A stretch of 35,723 nt of DNA from Mycolicibacterium vaccae NBRC 14118 = CIP 105934 (GTDB taxonomy: Bacteria > Actinomycetota > Actinomycetes > Mycobacteriales > Mycobacteriaceae). The position numbers and the translations under genes are program-made. This document shows, in pieces, positions 33,288 through 35,723 of the stretch; positions within the stretch are counted from its first letter, which is position 1; every line of letters starts with the position of its first letter. Location: the NCBI RefSeq assembly GCF_001552715.1, contig NZ_BCRS01000049.1, positions 1-35,723 of the forward strand, written 5' to 3'. The notes below the pieces were generated by a model. The model saw only the letters and a list, made by a program, of their open reading frames with translations. It did not search any database and had not been told where the DNA came from.

Positions 33288-34477
33288 GCCGCTCCCCTGC
33301 CCCGCGCGTCGACCTCGTCGGGCTCGAACGCGTAGCCGTAGTCCGGGACCCCGGATCGCACAGCGACACGCCGCAGCACCAGCCGGCCCCGATCGCCGAT
33401 GCCGACCGAACCCGGCGCGACCCCGGTGACTTTGACCAGGGCGCGCACCCCGACGCCGTCGAGTTGCACGATCACCAGCGAGTACGGTGTCCGCAGCCCC
33501 GGCACCGGGATGTGCACGGTGGTCTCGGTGTACACGGCGCCGGTACGCGGCAGCGGGACCAGTTCGTAATCGGTGGCCAGCGCCCCGTCGGCGCCGACAC
33601 GGTAACGGGGCGGAAAGTCCAGTTCGTCCGAGCCGGCGAACAGCCCTGCCTCCCAACGGACTTTCGCCTCGAAAGCACGCTCGTAGGCGGCCAGCGAGAT
33701 CGGGATCTCGGTGTCGGTGGCGGAGATCCCGTCCGGCACCGCGCGCGCCTCGGGCTCTCTGCGATAGGTCCGCGCGCTTCCGCCGCCGACGCTGATCCCC
33801 GACAGGATGGCCTGCTCCACCGCGACCAGCGGACCCGACCCGCCCTGCTCGGCCAGCGCGGCGAGCGCGAACAGGCTTGCACTCGCCCCGCAGGTGGGCA
33901 GCGCGGGCGGGTCACCCAGGCACAGCTCGATCGCGCGTTGATGATCGACACCGGCGACCGCGACCGGGGTGTCCAGCCATGCCGCGGCCAGGGACGCGAT
34001 CAGCCCCCGCTCGTGCAGCAGTCGCGGGTCACCGTAGTCGTGCACGTCGCCGGTGGCCTTGCGGGTCCGCACCGGCAGGCTGCGCGCCACCCGTGCCGCG
34101 GTGCGGACCTGCAGACCCCGCTCACCCGTCACGATGGCGGCGGCACCGGCAGGCGCCAGGTCCGCGCCGATGATCAACGTGCGCGGCCGCGCCGAACTGA
34201 CCGCGTCGACCGTCGCCGGGGCCCCGCCGAGCCGTTCGTCCACCTCGAGCTCGGGATCCAGACCGAGCCCGGCCAGCAGGACCGCGGCGTTACTGCTTTC
34301 CAGCAGAGGCAGATCGCGACTGACGAACACCACCCGCTCGACCGCACCACCGCCCGTCAACGCCGCCCGACCGGCCTCGACGGCCATCGTGACGGCGTCC
34401 TCGTCGTCGCCGGCGACCCGGTGCAGGGGTGTACCCCAGCACGGCAGGTAGGTGCCGACGGACGCGACGTATGGCAT
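33284..34477 (-). CDS. HMG-CoA-synthase-like/DUF35 OB-fold fusion protein without catalytic Cys
   Basis: A 397-aa two-part protein. Residues 1 to about 250 resemble the thiolase-fold domain of HMG-CoA synthase/KAS III (SVGTYLPCWG start, LIIGADL strand), but the active-site Cys segment reads DERLGGAPATVDA with no Cys. Residues from about 260 form a DUF35-type module (YERAFEAKVRWEAGLF, DELDFPPRYR, then OB-fold strands), in which all four zinc-ribbon Cys are missing. It is therefore probably a structural partner, such as the scaffold in archaeal thiolase/DUF35/HMGCS complexes, for the thiolase translated from the overlapping next gene. ATG at 34477 has GGAG upstream. Domain assignment moderate. 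Confidence 0.75.
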   Translation of the reverse strand: MPYVASVGTYLPCWGTPLHRVAGDDEDAVTMAVEAGRAALTGGGAVERVVFVSRDLPLLESSNAAVLLAGLGLDPELEVDERLGGAPATVDAVSSARPRTLIIGADLAPAGAAAIVTGERGLQVRTAARVARSLPVRTRKATGDVHDYGDPRLLHERGLIASLAAAWLDTPVAVAGVDHQRAIELCLGDPPALPTCGASASLFALAALAEQGGSGPLVAVEQAILSGISVGGGSARTYRREPEARAVPDGISATDTEIPISLAAYERAFEAKVRWEAGLFAGSDELDFPPRYRVGADGALATDYELVPLPRTGAVYTETTVHIPVPGLRTPYSLVIVQLDGVGVRALVKVTGVAPGSVGIGDRGRLVLRRVAVRSGVPDYGYAFEPDEVDARGRGAA

Positions 34478-34504
34478 GGCGGATCTCCAGGGATGAACGA
34501 CGTG

Positions 34505-34518
34505 CCGTCAGGTGACGG
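34505..34518. repeat. Small inverted repeat over the CoA-transferase stop codon
   Basis: CCGTC and GACGG flank AGGT, a perfect 5-bp stem with a 4-nt loop spanning the stop codon at 34508-34510. It is too short for a terminator and has no U-tract; it could modestly affect coupling to the next gene. Confidence 0.2.
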
Positions 34519-35716
34519 CGCCTGCGGTCTTCAGCTCGATGATGCGGTCCCAGTCCAGGCCGATCTCGACGAGGATGTCCTCGGTCTGTTCGGCGAAACC
34601 GGGGGCCGGTCCTGACGCCGGCGCGGTGACGTCGAACTGCACCGGGTTGGCCACGAGCTCGAGTTCGCCGGCCTGAACCAGGTATTCGTTGGCGCGGACC
34701 TGCGCGTCCTCGGCTGCCTGGAGGGTGTCCTGCACCGGCGCCCACGGCCCGGCCAGCGTCGCGAAGCGCTCGCTCCACTCGACCAACGGCCGCTTCTTCA
34801 TGGCTTCGGTGAGGATCTCGTTGGCCGTCGCGGTGTTCTCCGCGATCGCCTCCGCGGTGGCGAACCGGGGGTCGTCGACCAGTTCTTCGAGATCCATGTG
34901 CCTGCACACGTCGGCCCAGAACTTGGTCGGCTGCATCATCACGAAGGAGATGTAGCGGTCGTCGGCGGTGGCGTACAGCCCGACGAGCGGGTTGATCGGC
35001 GATCCGTGCACTCCCGGCGGGAACGCCTCCATGCGCTCGCCGAGGTGCTTGGTGAGCGCCACGGTGTGGCCCATCGCCCACAGTCCGCTGCCCAGCAGAG
35101 ACACGTCGACCACCGACGCCTCACCGGTACGTTCGCGCTTGAGCAGCGCCGCGGCGATGCCGCCGGCGAGGTTCGTGCCCGAGATCGTGTCGCCGTAGGC
35201 CGGTCCCGGCGGACCGACCATGCCGGGGGTGCCCGGCGGGGTGATGGTGGCGGCGGTGCCGGCGCGGCACCAGAACGCGGTCATGTCGTAGCCGCCCTTG
35301 ACCGCCTCCTCCCCGCGCGGTCCCAGCGCGCTGCCGCGCGCGTAGACGATCGTCGGGTTCACCGCACGGATGTCGTCGACGTCGATGCCGAACTTCTTCC
35401 GGTGCCCGGGCAGAAAGCTGGTCAGGAACACGTCGGCGCGGCGGGCCAACTCCAGCAGTACCTCTTTGCCCTCGGGCACCGACATGTCCAGACCGATACT
35501 GCGTTTGAGGCGGTTGGCGTGTTCGATGTTCGGGTTGGGGTCGCCCTCCACCCGCAGCAGCCCGGTCTGGCGCAGGCCGCGCTGCGGATCGCCGGTGACT
35601 GCGTGCTCGACCTTGATGACGTCGGCGCCCCACTCGGCAAGGACCGCACCCGCCGACGGCACGAACCCGTACATCGCGACCTCGAGGACGCGGATCCCGT
35701 CCAAAGGCTTGCTCAT
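34508..35716 (-). CDS. CaiB/BaiF family CoA-transferase (family III)
   Basis: A 402-aa class III CoA-transferase, moving CoA between acyl groups, or an alpha-methylacyl-CoA racemase relative. The N-terminus PLDGIRVLEVA, then GADVIKVE, RLKRSIGLDM and GGYDMTAFW are typical; Asp144 in GYD is the candidate acyl-aspartate residue (tentative). VVDVSLLGSGLW and a PWAPVQ segment follow, as in the family. ATG at 35716 leaves only 7 bp to the window edge, so the promoter and any earlier operon genes are not visible. It is followed after 30 bp by the HMGS-like gene and is the first visible gene of the mce operon. It may charge or recycle CoA on the imported substrate. Confidence 0.92.
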   Translation of the reverse strand: MSKPLDGIRVLEVAMYGFVPSAGAVLAEWGADVIKVEHAVTGDPQRGLRQTGLLRVEGDPNPNIEHANRLKRSIGLDMSVPEGKEVLLELARRADVFLTSFLPGHRKKFGIDVDDIRAVNPTIVYARGSALGPRGEEAVKGGYDMTAFWCRAGTAATITPPGTPGMVGPPGPAYGDTISGTNLAGGIAAALLKRERTGEASVVDVSLLGSGLWAMGHTVALTKHLGERMEAFPPGVHGSPINPLVGLYATADDRYISFVMMQPTKFWADVCRHMDLEELVDDPRFATAEAIAENTATANEILTEAMKKRPLVEWSERFATLAGPWAPVQDTLQAAEDAQVRANEYLVQAGELELVANPVQFDVTAPASGPAPGFAEQTEDILVEIGLDWDRIIELKTAGAVT

Positions 35717-35723
35717 CAGTCTC

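Noticed and set aside
1..35723. CRISPR array, insertion sequence, prophage or tRNA gene
   Set aside because: No regularly spaced repeats, transposase or integrase motifs, terminal repeats or cloverleaf-like sequences were noticed on reading both strands.

Overview
The window reads as chromosome of a rapidly growing mycobacterium (Mycolicibacterium-type). The basis is a very large FAS-I fatty acid synthase, a complete eight-gene yrbEAB-mceABCDEF lipid-import operon with separate Mce-associated membrane proteins, several acyl-CoA ligases, a P450 beside a TetR regulator, small Cys-containing exported proteins, and uniformly high GC with GTG/TTG starts. No tRNA, rRNA, insertion sequence or CRISPR array was seen.

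Layout. 1-5268 (-): the N-terminal 1756 codons of fas, cut by the window edge. 5269-6179: about 0.9 kb without a convincing gene but with clustered GTTAC/GTTAT elements upstream of fas. 6180-8504: divergent MerR regulator and MFS transporter. 8639-9995: an intact IspD converging on a degenerate IspD-like protein. 10016-16010 (-): a same-strand run, in transcription order acyl-CoA ligase, amidohydrolase, FadD3-like ligase and two Mce-associated membrane proteins. 16103-19032: crotonase (+), VOC protein (-), DUF35 protein and thiolase-like protein (+). 19073-21158: TetR (-) and P450 (+) around a palindromic operator. 21212-22696: three small exported proteins. 22715-35716 (-): one long operon of CoA-transferase, HMG-CoA-synthase-like/OB-fold fusion, SCP2-type thiolase, yrbEA, yrbEB and mceA to mceF.

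How the parts may work together. YrbEA/B and MceA-F form an ABC-type envelope importer for a hydrophobic substrate (established for the family; the ATPase MceG is encoded elsewhere). Here it is translationally coupled to CoA-transferase and thiolase genes. The neighbouring block supplies ligases, a crotonase, a hydrolase, a DUF35/thiolase pair and a P450, which is the parts list for oxidising and degrading a lipid, steroid-like or terpenoid acid as CoA thioesters. A shared inverted-repeat element (GAGAAY-N3-RTTCTC, or the same half-sites as ATTCTC-N7-GAGAAY) occurs at four gene boundaries in 11.5-17.4 kb, suggesting a regulon under an unidentified regulator. The substrate cannot be read from the sequence. 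Several enzymes lack textbook catalytic residues (thiolase-like His to Glu, crotonase Glu to Gln, fusion protein without Cys nucleophile or zinc ligands), so the chemistry may be non-standard.
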